Positions 1 through 8,496 of a stretch of 64,000 nucleotides of DNA are shown here, piece by piece. This DNA is from Chlorogloeopsis sp038404745 (lineage in GTDB: Bacteria > Cyanobacteriota > Cyanobacteriia > Cyanobacteriales > Nostocaceae), in assembly GCF_038404745.2 (NCBI RefSeq), contig NZ_JAYKTT020000005.1, forward strand, positions 1 to 64,000, given 5' to 3'. The translations under genes and the position numbers were made by a program. Position 1 is the first letter of the stretch. Each line of letters begins with the position of its first letter. The notes below the pieces were generated by a model. That model made no database searches. It had not been told where the DNA came from and saw only the letters and a list, made by a program, of their open reading frames with translations.

Positions 1-1172
1 TCTTTAATCATTGGCAGCGTCACAGTAAAACTTGTGCCTACTCCCACCTCACTTTCAACTAAAATTTCACCACCGTGTGCTTCTACGCACTTTTTGACAA
101 TTGCTAGTCCTAAGCCAGTGCCAGGAATCGCACCGACATTGGAAGCACGTTGGAAAGGTTGAAATAAGTGCTGTTGCTCGTTTTGAGGAATACCGATGCC
201 CTGGTCTTTTACCCGGAATATTACTGACTTATCCTGACCTATGAGTTCAAAATGAACTTTACTGTTTGCAGGCGAATACTTAATGGCATTGGTAAGCAAG
301 TTGCCTAAAATGTGTCGCAATAGGTGTTCATCCCATAATGCCTCATCCAACTGTCCACTGGCAGTAAACACAATTGTGATTTGCTTCTGGGCTGTACTTA
401 GTTCAGTTTCTTGAGTTAACTGACGGCAGAAGGCTTCCAAATCCACAAGCACAAGTTCACACTGAAGTCTACCTGTATCGGCTTTACCTATGAATGAAAC
501 TTCATCCAATAGTTGCGACATACTTTTGACAGCAGAACGAATTAACTGATAATGATTCAGTTTTTTTTCCTTGGGCAATTTGTCATCGTTGCTCTGCAAC
601 AATCCAGCCGCTAATAGGATTGTGTTTAGAGGATTGCGGATATCATGAGAGAGCATTGAGACAAATTCTGATTTAAACTGGTTGAGTTCTTTTGCTTTAA
701 GCAACTCAGCCGTTCTTTCTTGTACTCTAATTTCTAAACTTTTATTATCTTTTCGTAAGCATTCTAAAGCTTGCTTGCGCTCTATTGCATAGCGCAAAGA
801 GCGCAGGAGCACTTCTAAATTCACCTGCCGCTTGACGAGATAATCTTGTGCGCCTTGCCGCACTGCTTCAATTGCGAGCGCTTCATCATTGGTATTAGTT
901 AGCACTACAATCGGCAAGGTAGGAGCAAGGTGGCTCAGAATCGGGAGAGATGTCAATCCTTGACTATCTGGTAGCGTTAGATCTAACAAAATAATATCAA
1001 AAGGATTATCTTGATCAATATAATTACTTAGTATATCTAGGGCTTCTCCCAATCGTTTAACGTGAATTAAAGTAAACTCCTTTGACTGGGCTTGCTTCAG
1101 AAACTCTTGTAACAACCTAGCTTCTGCTAAGTTATCTTCAATTAACAAGATTTTTACTGAGCTTCCAACCAT
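1..1172 (-). CDS. Response regulator-histidine kinase hybrid (3' end cut by window edge)
   Basis: Open frame from an ATG at 1172 running off the left edge; about 390 residues are visible. Residues about 5-125 form a canonical receiver (IEDN acidic pocket, LLDLTLPD phosphoacceptor region, LVK lysine). A short helical linker follows, then a HisKA dimerisation helix with SHDIRNPL (His about 176) and a HATPase domain with GNLLTNAIKYSP, DQGIGI and GTGLGLAI boxes. It ends near FTVTLP, so only a short tail should be missing. This receiver-first architecture is typical of cytosolic cyanobacterial kinases that take phosphate from another regulator. It lies 117 bp downstream of rcpA on the same strand, so a shared light-signalling transcript is likely. 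No transmembrane segment is visible. Confidence 0.9.
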   Translation of the reverse strand, partial: MVGSSVKILLIEDNLAEARLLQEFLKQAQSKEFTLIHVKRLGEALDILSNYIDQDNPFDIILLDLTLPDSQGLTSLPILSHLAPTLPIVVLTNTNDEALAIEAVRQGAQDYLVKRQVNLEVLLRSLRYAIERKQALECLRKDNKSLEIRVQERTAELLKAKELNQFKSEFVSMLSHDIRNPLNTILLAAGLLQSNDDKLPKEKKLNHYQLIRSAVKSMSQLLDEVSFIGKADTGRLQCELVLVDLEAFCRQLTQETELSTAQKQITIVFTASGQLDEALWDEHLLRHILGNLLTNAIKYSPANSKVHFELIGQDKSVIFRVKDQGIGIPQNEQQHLFQPFQRASNVGAIPGTGLGLAIVKKCVEAHGGEILVESEVGVGTSFTVTLPMIK

Positions 1173-1289
1173 AGTTTGTTTTACAAGTGCTGAATGCAAA
1201 GTGTGGAGCGAATAAACAGGGAACAGAGGAAGACAAAGTAGAAAGTGCTTCCTTTCCCTTGTCTTCCCGATTCACTTGTTTTGTTGTCC

Positions 1290-1736
1290 TTAGTCAGATG
1301 GCAGAGTCACAGTAGATAACCAAAAATCTTCTATTCCTTTAACAATTTGGAATAGCTGACTAAGGTTGCGGGATTTGGTGATATAGCAATTTACGTGCAA
1401 GTCGTAGCTGTGAAAAATGTCTTCCTCGTTATGTGAGGTTGTCAGTACTACTACGGGAATGCGTTTGAGGTTGGGATCGTTTTTAATTTCTGCTAGAACT
1501 TCTCTGCCATCTTTTTTAGGCAGGTTTAAATCCAACAGAATTAAATCGGGGCGGGGTGCATTAGCATACTCGCCCTCTTGGCGCAAATAAGCCATTGCAT
1601 CCATCCCATCTCTGACAGTGACGACTTGGTGCGGTATCAAGCTATTTTTCAATGCCTCTTGGATCAGGCGGATGTCAGCTTTGTTATCTTCTACCAAAAA
1701 TATTGTTTTGTGCTTTTCGTCCGTTTCTACGCTCAC
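1290..1736 (-). CDS. rcpA: Rcp-type response regulator, phytochrome partner
   Basis: Single-domain receiver of about 148 residues: FLVEDN acidic pocket, LILLDLNLPKKDG phosphoacceptor region, VVLTTS and YITKS. This is the Rcp1 family that receives phosphate from Cph1-type phytochromes. The open frame extends to 1778, but that would overlap the end of cphA by 95 bp. A GTG at 1736 has a strong GGAGG eight bases upstream and leaves a normal Rcp N-terminus (SVETDEKHKTIFLVEDN), so it is preferred; the overlap with cphA then shrinks to about 53 bp, indicating translational coupling. There is no DNA-binding domain, so output is through protein contacts, perhaps to the receiver-kinase encoded just downstream. 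Confidence 0.93.
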   Translation of the reverse strand: MSVETDEKHKTIFLVEDNKADIRLIQEALKNSLIPHQVVTVRDGMDAMAYLRQEGEYANAPRPDLILLDLNLPKKDGREVLAEIKNDPNLKRIPVVVLTTSHNEEDIFHSYDLHVNCYITKSRNLSQLFQIVKGIEDFWLSTVTLPSD

Positions 1737-3987
1737 GATCGCGCCCTCCCACGGGTATTGTAAAGTAGAATGTTGCACCCTCTCCTAGTTGTGATTCTAC
1801 CCAGATCCGCCCTCTGTGACACTCGATAATTTTCTTGCAGATAGCCAAGCCCATGCCTGTACCTGCATATTCATCACGGGTGTGCAGGCGTTGAAAGATA
1901 ACGAAAATGCGATCGCTAAATTGTGGATCGATACCGATACCATTGTCTCGGACTGAAAATAGCCATTCATCTTCTAAGCGAGTGGCACCGACATGAATTT
2001 CTGGTGCTTGATCGCTACGGAATTTAATGGCGTTGCCAATCAGGTTTTGGAACAGTTGCATTAGTTGGGTATGATCAGCCATCACTGTTGGCAAAGGATC
2101 GTGGGTGATCGTGGCACCAGTTTCGCTAATGCGTTTGCGCAAATTGGCAAGGGCGCGTTCTAAAGCTGTATCTACCTCCGTTAGTTCAAACTCAATTGCT
2201 TGCATATCTACCTTGGAGTATGCCAACACGTCATCAATTAGTGTTTGCATCAGACTGACTCCCTCGACGGCAAAGGTGATAAATTCTTTAGCGTCTTCAT
2301 CAAGAAAGTCGTTGTAGCGCATCTCCAACAATTGCACGTAGTTTGCTACTTGATTTAATGGTTCTTGCAAGTCGTGGGAGGCGACGTAAGCAAACTTTTT
2401 CAATTCCGAGTTAGAAAGTTCTAGATCGTGCGCTAACTGTGCCAGTTCATCTGCTTGCCGCAGCACGATGTTGACAATTGCTTTGCGCAGTTCTAGTGCA
2501 GCTTTAATTTCTACATAACGCCACGGCAAAGAAGTTAAGCGAACTGTCTCTTTCCACAACTCAAATGATTTACGCGGACAAAGACGCGTACTACCATTGG
2601 ACTGCTTAACCTCAAACGCCTTATTAGGATCGCCACCCCAATTGACAGTTTGAATTACTTCTGGACGGAACCACAATACATAATTGCGCTTGGAAATGGG
2701 AATAGCAAGTAAACCACTGGCAACGTTTTTAAAGTTGTGCGCATCTGGATATAGCCGTGGCAAAGAATCTGTGTAGAAAATGTCTTCATTAATGGTATTC
2801 TTGAGCCATTGGACTAACAGGTTTACATCTTCTTCGGCAGGAGTTTGTCCGATTAAGGTATAGTTACCACCAAAGCAAATTGCTGCTCCTTGCGCACTGG
2901 TTAAATCCAGCAAATTTGGTTGATGTTTAACCAAACCATCAATAAAGTTTTCTTCTTGGGACATATGTTCAATCAATCCTGATTGAACATATGTCAGCTG
3001 CATCCTGTAGTCATAATCTTCGGTTTCTTCTCTGGCTGAAAGTTCAGAAAATATCACTCGCCCCAAGAATTCGCAAGCTTTGCGTAACTCATAGGAAACA
3101 TATTTGGGTGTTTGGTGATGGCAAGCAATTAATCCCCAAAGTTTACCTTCTTTAATTAAAGAGATGGTTAAAGAAGCACCTACGCCCATGTTGTGTAGAT
3201 ACTCCATGTGACAACTATAGGGGCTTCTAAGAATAGAGTTGGTTAAATCGAGGGGACGTTGAGTGAGTGGGTTAACAGCAGGAAAGATTGCTACAGGCTG
3301 AGAATGGGTATCTGGAATTATTCTGATCCAATTTGAACTGAATAATTTTCTGGCTGGTTTGGGAATATCCGACTCTGGATAATGCAAGCCCAGATAAGAT
3401 TCCATACTTTCTAGTTTTTCTTCAGCAAGTACGGAGCCATGCCCATCATCATCAAACTTATACAGCATTACCCTGTCAAATCCAGTGACTTTTCGCACTT
3501 CTTGCACAATAATTTGACACAAATCACGGGTATTTCCTGTTTCTTCTAGTCTGCTGATGGAAGCTCTAGCTAAATGATAAATACTGAGAAAGGGGATATT
3601 TTCCTGAGAGATAGCAGGCTCTAACTCTAAAATCAAAACATTGTCGATATTACGGTGAAATACTCCATCAAATACTACGTAATCGTCACCTTTTCTTCTC
3701 AACCAAATTTTGACAGGATTGATAAAATCTAGACTTTCTTCTAAAAGTCCTGCTTTAATTCTCTCTATTTGGAATGGATCTAATAAATCTTCCAGTTTTT
3801 TTTGCAGTAGTTCTTCAGGAGTAATGCCAAAAACACTGGATGTATTACTGCTAAATTGCAAAATCTTTAAATCTGGCTCTTCTAAAACCAAAAGTACGCC
3901 ATATGGTTGAATTTGACCAATAACATGAATTGGTGGCTCTTTCAAATTAGTCAAATTAATATTTTGCAATTCTAATTCCTTAACCAT
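1684..3987 (-). CDS. cphA: Cph1-type phytochrome histidine kinase
   Basis: A 767-residue red/far-red photoreceptor kinase with PAS, GAF, PHY, HisKA and HATPase order. Seen directly: the GAF motif YPESDIPKPARKLF, the bilin-binding segment RSPYSCHMEYLHNMGVGASL with Cys at residue 259, the tongue region WFRPE, the H-box SHDLQEPL with His at 538, and kinase boxes DNGIGI and GTGMGLAI. Cys259 and His538 fall at the same positions as in Synechocystis Cph1, so covalent phycocyanobilin attachment is expected (family knowledge). It differs from CphB-type bacteriophytochromes, which lack the GAF cysteine. First gene of a minus-strand operon with rcpA and a receiver-kinase. Confidence 0.96.
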   Translation of the reverse strand: MVKELELQNINLTNLKEPPIHVIGQIQPYGVLLVLEEPDLKILQFSSNTSSVFGITPEELLQKKLEDLLDPFQIERIKAGLLEESLDFINPVKIWLRRKGDDYVVFDGVFHRNIDNVLILELEPAISQENIPFLSIYHLARASISRLEETGNTRDLCQIIVQEVRKVTGFDRVMLYKFDDDGHGSVLAEEKLESMESYLGLHYPESDIPKPARKLFSSNWIRIIPDTHSQPVAIFPAVNPLTQRPLDLTNSILRSPYSCHMEYLHNMGVGASLTISLIKEGKLWGLIACHHQTPKYVSYELRKACEFLGRVIFSELSAREETEDYDYRMQLTYVQSGLIEHMSQEENFIDGLVKHQPNLLDLTSAQGAAICFGGNYTLIGQTPAEEDVNLLVQWLKNTINEDIFYTDSLPRLYPDAHNFKNVASGLLAIPISKRNYVLWFRPEVIQTVNWGGDPNKAFEVKQSNGSTRLCPRKSFELWKETVRLTSLPWRYVEIKAALELRKAIVNIVLRQADELAQLAHDLELSNSELKKFAYVASHDLQEPLNQVANYVQLLEMRYNDFLDEDAKEFITFAVEGVSLMQTLIDDVLAYSKVDMQAIEFELTEVDTALERALANLRKRISETGATITHDPLPTVMADHTQLMQLFQNLIGNAIKFRSDQAPEIHVGATRLEDEWLFSVRDNGIGIDPQFSDRIFVIFQRLHTRDEYAGTGMGLAICKKIIECHRGRIWVESQLGEGATFYFTIPVGGRDRERRNGRKAQNNIFGRR

Positions 3988-4369
3988 TTAGATCCTCCTC
4001 TTTCCTTGCGGATCGTTCAAAACTAAAGTAGCGATCGCCTGAATTACCAATTGGGTATACTACTCTCAGTAGATTAATTTTTGTAACTACCTTTTTAATC
4101 ACAGATAGTTAAAGCTAAACGACAGGATTATAATCTTGCTAAATTTCCCAAGTTATAAAAATCTTGTCTGAATTCTTAAGTCTTTTCCCGCCTTTAGTTG
4201 TTTTTGCAGTGTTTCTCAATTAACTTGCGTTCCCAGTCTAACAAGTCATAGAGGAGTATTCAGCTAATTAATGTTAAAAGTCGTTTATTATTACATACTC
4301 TCAATATGTACTTTGATGAATAAACAATGCTTTTTATATGCATAAATTACTAAGTTTGTAGAGTAGAAG
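3988..4369. other. AT-rich spacer upstream of cphA
   Basis: No gene supported. It carries one HIP1 octamer (near 4031) and presumably the cphA promoter. No clear operator palindrome was recognised. Confidence 0.5.
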
Positions 4370-4424
4370 GCAGAGGGCAGAAGGCAGAAGGCAGAAGGCA
4401 GAGGGGTAGAGGGGTAGAGTGGAA
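4370..4424. repeat. Heptanucleotide tandem repeat (GGCAGAA type)
   Basis: About five head-to-tail copies of a 7-bp unit close to GGCAGAA, passing into GGGGTAGA units. This belongs to the short tandemly repeated repetitive (STRR) class common in heterocystous cyanobacteria, and runs directly into the 21-bp array that follows. Confidence 0.85.
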
Positions 4425-4429
4425 GATTG

Positions 4430-4639
4430 AAAAGCTCAAACTTCATCCTCAAAAGCTCGACTTTCATCCTCAGAAGCTCGACTTTCATCCTCAAAAGCTC
4501 AAACTTCATCCTCAGAAGCTCGACTTTCATCCTCAAAAGCTCAAACTTCATCCTCAGAAGCTCGACTTTCATCCTCAGAAGCTCAAACTTCACCCTCAAA
4601 AGCTCAACTTTCACCCTCAAAAGCTCAAACTTCACCTTC
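4430..4639. repeat. Ten-copy 21-bp tandem repeat array
   Basis: Ten consecutive units of exactly 21 bp (4430, 4451, 4472, 4493, 4514, 4535, 4556, 4577, 4598, 4619), consensus ARAAGCTCRAM followed by TTCAYCCTC. Units differ at only a few positions: AAAAG/AGAAG, CAAAC/CGACT and CATCC/CACCC. Since 21 is divisible by three, both strands stay open across the array: the minus strand reads heptads of (M/V)K(F/V)ELLR, the plus strand reads KSS(N/T)FIL(K/R). No credible ribosome site precedes either frame, so it is called a repeat, not a gene. Confidence 0.9.
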
Positions 4640-4856
4640 AGTTCCCCGTAGGGGTTCGGTGCAGGGTAAGTAGCTACTCCGCATCTACCGCGTCTACCGC
4701 GTCTACTACCTCTTGCCTCTCCGAAGTTTGGAGCCTCCTTGTGGAGGAGCTAAGTCGCAAAGCGAGACACTGCGCGGTAAGCGCAGCCATGCCCGCAGGG
4801 CTTTACGCTACGAAGGAAGCCTCCGCTCTAACTTCTCTGTACCCTCTGCCTTCTGT
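4640..4856. repeat. Dispersed extragenic repeat mosaic
   Basis: GC-richer spacer with two adjacent CGCGTCTAC units and many short inverted segments, such as GGAGCCTCC and GGAGG near 4730-4750. Related CGCGTCTACC/GTAGACGCGG segments occur at 21020-21095. No credible reading frame. Confidence 0.6.
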
Positions 4857-6404
4857 TTAAATCCAAGAATTGAACCACATCCGCAATTTGTAATCTTCAG
4901 GAGACAGAGGTAAAGCCAAATAAATAGGCAACCAGAAAACAAAAGCAGCGAGAATGATGAAGGTAATGGTGACACCAACAGCGCGGAGTGGTTTGTAGTA
5001 ACTGCGAAGACACTGATCCACAAACCAAGCGATCGCTAAAAATGCAAATACCACTGCTGTCATGTAGTGATAAATAAAAACGCAGCGATTTACTGTCACC
5101 CAAGGAAGTATATTAGCGGCATAATTTAAAACCAAGTACAAGGCAATCCAAGTATCAAGTGAAAGCACTGCAACAGAAGAAAAACGCTTTTGCTTGACTA
5201 AAGAATTTACTACTAACCATCCAAGCATTAGTACTAAAAACAACAATGCCGCTAAACCAAACCACCATAAAAAAGGATTGCCCATAGCATGGACATCATA
5301 AACTACTTCTCCAGTCCCCGTAGGTAAAGGTGGCCCCATGACGGGCAATGGTTCTTGTAAACTTGTTGCTGTTTGGTATAAGTATGCCATTGGTCTAATC
5401 ATTAAAGGCCATGTATACCAAGGAGCGCAGTAAGGATGTACCTTAGAAGTATTACCGCCTAAACCTTCATGAAACGATAAAATTTGTTTGTGAACTTCGA
5501 TGAAATTGAATCTTGTGTCTATTAGTAGGTGAGGAATCCAAATCAAAGTGTAAATGACAACAGGAATAATTCCTAAGTAAAAAGCAATATGAAAAATATT
5601 AAGCTGAGTTAAGTTTTGTAGTGGTGATAAATTCTGATCAGATTCCCACAAATGAAGGTTGTGTCTGCCATTGATGATGTTGACATCGGATTGTGTAGCA
5701 GGTGTGGCAGAGGAGTGATTATTTACATCAGTTACTTGATGTCTGGCAATGAGAATTTTCCACGCCCAAGCGAAGATCCAAAGCAGATAAACACCCAAAA
5801 GAAACCACAAACCATTCCATTTCGTGGCAATAGCAGCACCAAAAGCAATACCAGCAAGTACTAAATAAAATCTGCGTTGCTGTCTTTGTTTGGCTAGTGC
5901 CAATAAAAACAACCATTGCCCTAACAACCCAAACACAACTATATAGATATTGATGAGGGCATAACGAGACTCAACTATAAATATGCCGTCGGTGGCTGCG
6001 AACAAACCAGCAAGCAAAGCCAAGCTGCGGCGATAACTTAACTGATAGGCAATGCCAGCGATAATTAGGGGAATAAATGAGCCAAACAGAGCATTAATCC
6101 AACGATAACTCCAGGGCGATCGCACTGAACCTGTTAGCCCATTTACCATATCTTGTCCAAAGGGAAGGTGACTGCCAAGCCATATTCCCACTGCAATAAT
6201 CAGTTTACCAACTGGTGGATGACCGTCAAAAAAAGGTTTGTGGGTAAGGTAGTTATTGCCAAAAGTGGCGTAGTAAACTTCGTCAAATACCAAGGTATTA
6301 AATCTCTCTAGTCCCCAAAACCGCAGGGCAAGCGAGAGAATAAATATACCTGCAATGCCTAACCAAAACCAATAATCAATCTTTTTACTTGGCTGTTTCG
6401 TCAT
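4857..6404 (-). CDS. GT39/PMT-like membrane glycosyltransferase
   Basis: A 515-residue polytopic membrane protein with about ten or more hydrophobic helices. The N-terminal region after the first helix contains LVFDEVYYATFGNNYL and FFDGHPPVGKLII. The DE pair in the first large loop is the hallmark of lipid-carrier-dependent mannosyltransferases (PMT/ArnT clan, GT39). Such enzymes move a sugar from a polyprenyl-phosphate donor to protein or lipid on the outer face of the plasma membrane; the acceptor here cannot be inferred. A C-terminal PMT-like four-helix block (LVLNYAANILPWVTVNRCVFIYHYM) is present. It is 62 bp downstream of the ABC exporter gene on the same strand and may be cotranscribed. 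Confidence 0.85.
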   Translation of the reverse strand: MTKQPSKKIDYWFWLGIAGIFILSLALRFWGLERFNTLVFDEVYYATFGNNYLTHKPFFDGHPPVGKLIIAVGIWLGSHLPFGQDMVNGLTGSVRSPWSYRWINALFGSFIPLIIAGIAYQLSYRRSLALLAGLFAATDGIFIVESRYALINIYIVVFGLLGQWLFLLALAKQRQQRRFYLVLAGIAFGAAIATKWNGLWFLLGVYLLWIFAWAWKILIARHQVTDVNNHSSATPATQSDVNIINGRHNLHLWESDQNLSPLQNLTQLNIFHIAFYLGIIPVVIYTLIWIPHLLIDTRFNFIEVHKQILSFHEGLGGNTSKVHPYCAPWYTWPLMIRPMAYLYQTATSLQEPLPVMGPPLPTGTGEVVYDVHAMGNPFLWWFGLAALLFLVLMLGWLVVNSLVKQKRFSSVAVLSLDTWIALYLVLNYAANILPWVTVNRCVFIYHYMTAVVFAFLAIAWFVDQCLRSYYKPLRAVGVTITFIILAAFVFWLPIYLALPLSPEDYKLRMWFNSWI

Positions 6405-6466
6405 TTTCCCATCTAAAAGCGGTTTTCGGGATATCTAGTTTGAACAGCAAAACTTTGAAAATCTAA

Positions 6467-8209
6467 TTAGCTGAATGCACTCAGATTAGCTGTGTATTCC
6501 TCGGTAGGTACCAACTGCCAATTAGAGTTTCCATCCAGTTCTAATACATACTCGTGGTATTGTAGCAAGCTAGGACGGTGTCCGACGCTGATCAAGGTAG
6601 CTTGCTGTGTCCGTAGTTGCTGATACAGTTTTTGTTCGTTGGCAAGATCGAGGGCGCTAGTTGCTTCATCTAAGATGGCATAGTTGGGTATATTCAACAG
6701 CAGTCTCGCGAAGGCAAGGCGTTGTTGTTCTCCCAAAGATAATACACCTGACCAGTCTAACTCTACGTCAAAGCCTCCCACTCGTTCTGGCAAGTCGATT
6801 AAGTTGACTTGCTCTAGTACCTCATGCATCTTGCTTTCACTAATTTCGCCATTAGTTTTGGGGTAAAGCAACTGACTGCGTAAAGAACCCAACACCATAT
6901 AAGGACGTTGCGGCAAAAACATCATCTCTGCTAGAGGAGGACGAATAATTTGCCCTGTACCCGCATTCCATAATCCAGCGATCGCCCTCAATAAGGAACT
7001 TTTACCGCTACCACTGTTACCGACGATAACTAAACCTTCCCCTGGCTGCAAGCTGAGTGACAGTTCCCTCACCAAAGTACGTTCATAGTTGGGAGTCAAC
7101 AGCGTCACGTGGCGCAATGCTAATTGGGAGTCTTCTGTTGTGTCGATAGTTGTCATTCCAGGCTGCGGCTTGGATTCTATTTCTAGGGCATCAGCCAAGC
7201 CTCCCATACGTTCTATCCCGGCGGCAAAAGCAGTTAGGTTTTCAAACTGACTAACTACAACAGATAAAGCACTGAAAATTTGCTGGAAGGCAATTGCTGC
7301 TTGGGTAAATGTGCCAAAATCAGTTTGACCTGCAAAGTAGATGGGCGCAATTACTATATAAGGTAGTGCAGAAACAAAGTAGTTATAACTTTGAGTAAAG
7401 AAACCTAAATTCCGCTGCCAGTTAATTAACAAATCAAAGTTGCGGATTGCTAACAAAAAACGCTGTCTAAGTTGCAGAGATTCTTGAAACTCACCTTGGT
7501 AAAAAGCAATTGATTCAGCGTTATCCCGAACATGAACTAAACCGTAACGAAAGTCTGCCTCTTTTCTAAGTTGATTGAAGTTAATGCCAATTAAACGTTG
7601 ACCGATCCAAGCTGTGACTATTGTTCCGATCAATGCATATATAATTAGTGCAATTGATAGGTAAACAGAAATAGATAATAAGACTCCAGTGAAAGAAACT
7701 AGAGTCACAATTGATGTCAGAATCAGTAGTAAGAAAGATAAGCTGGTGCGGGTAAATGACCTAATGTCTTCAGATATACGTTGATCTGGATTGTCAATAT
7801 TCTCATTAAAATTAATTTTGTAATAGGCACGATTTTGGAAATATTTATCCAGAAAACGGTTTGTCAGCCAATCCCGCCAGAACAATCCTAGCTTGTCTTG
7901 GATATAGCTAAACATGACAACAATCGGAGTACCAATTACTAAAAGTCCTGCATAAATAGCGATGAATCGCCAAAATGTTGTTGTATCTCCTGTTTGCGGA
8001 AAAGTTGCCAGTGAAGTATCAATGTTTCTGAAAATAAAGCTGATACTGACATTGATAGCGTTAACTAATAATGCCAACAAAATCAACAGCGCTAACAGCC
8101 CTCTGGCTTTCCACTTTTGTTCAGAAAACCAGTAAGGTTTGGCAAGCGTCACAAATCTCCGCCACAGTTGATAATCAAATCGTTTCGGCTTAGTTGTCGT
8201 TGCGCTCAT
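6467..8209 (-). CDS. SbmA/BacA-like ABC transporter, fused permease-ATPase
   Basis: A 580-residue half-transporter. Residues about 30-330 form the membrane domain of the ABC_membrane_2 type (FSYIQDKLGLFWRDWLTNRFLDKYF and IDNPDQRISEDIRSF are typical of the YddA/SbmA/BacA group). Residues about 370-570 form the nucleotide-binding domain: Walker A GNSGSGKSS, Q-loop LPQRPYM, signature LSLGEQQR and Walker B YAILDEATSALD. It probably works as a homodimer in the plasma membrane. Relatives move peptides, antibiotics or cobalamin; a substrate cannot be assigned here. Nothing in the motifs looks damaged. Confidence 0.92.
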   Translation of the reverse strand: MSATTTKPKRFDYQLWRRFVTLAKPYWFSEQKWKARGLLALLILLALLVNAINVSISFIFRNIDTSLATFPQTGDTTTFWRFIAIYAGLLVIGTPIVVMFSYIQDKLGLFWRDWLTNRFLDKYFQNRAYYKINFNENIDNPDQRISEDIRSFTRTSLSFLLLILTSIVTLVSFTGVLLSISVYLSIALIIYALIGTIVTAWIGQRLIGINFNQLRKEADFRYGLVHVRDNAESIAFYQGEFQESLQLRQRFLLAIRNFDLLINWQRNLGFFTQSYNYFVSALPYIVIAPIYFAGQTDFGTFTQAAIAFQQIFSALSVVVSQFENLTAFAAGIERMGGLADALEIESKPQPGMTTIDTTEDSQLALRHVTLLTPNYERTLVRELSLSLQPGEGLVIVGNSGSGKSSLLRAIAGLWNAGTGQIIRPPLAEMMFLPQRPYMVLGSLRSQLLYPKTNGEISESKMHEVLEQVNLIDLPERVGGFDVELDWSGVLSLGEQQRLAFARLLLNIPNYAILDEATSALDLANEQKLYQQLRTQQATLISVGHRPSLLQYHEYVLELDGNSNWQLVPTEEYTANLSAFS

Positions 8210-8311
8210 TGCTGAAAGACTTGGTTAAATCTCACTTTTCTCACTTTATCTTAGGAATATGCAAGCTCAGAAAATAAAGTAGCTGTATTCCTGTTTCTGT
8301 CTTGAAAATAG

Positions 8312-8358
8312 GGAACGGAGAACTCTTAACAGGGAACAGGTAACAGGGAACAGGGAAA
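8312..8358. repeat. Heptanucleotide repeat (GGGAACA type)
   Basis: Several near-perfect 7-bp units reading AACAGGG/GGGAACA in the spacer between ppsA and the ABC transporter gene. STRR class. Confidence 0.7.
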
Positions 8359-8428
8359 GAGTTTTTATGCTTAGTTGTGGGATTTTCCCGTGATTAACTG
8401 ATTAGATATTAAGGACGCGGTTGATTTA

Positions 8429-8455
8429 GAGCCTGCCTTACTGTTCGGCAGGCTC
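8429..8455 (-). terminator. Hairpin downstream of ppsA
   Basis: Perfect 9-bp stem GAGCCTGCC / GGCAGGCTC with a 9-nt loop, 42 bp past the ppsA stop. No long T-run follows, which is common for cyanobacterial terminators; an extragenic palindrome is the alternative. Confidence 0.55.
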
Positions 8456-8496
8456 CATGTTGCCAAATTTTAATGGACACTTGCGAGCCACTAGAT

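Noticed and set aside
4430..4639. CRISPR-like array
   Set aside because: Units are contiguous 21-bp repeats with no spacers between them and no cas genes, so it is a tandem repeat.
4291..4651. Two long overlapping open frames (114 and 74 codons)
   Set aside because: Both derive from the 21-bp array; starts lie inside the repeat without a ribosome site.
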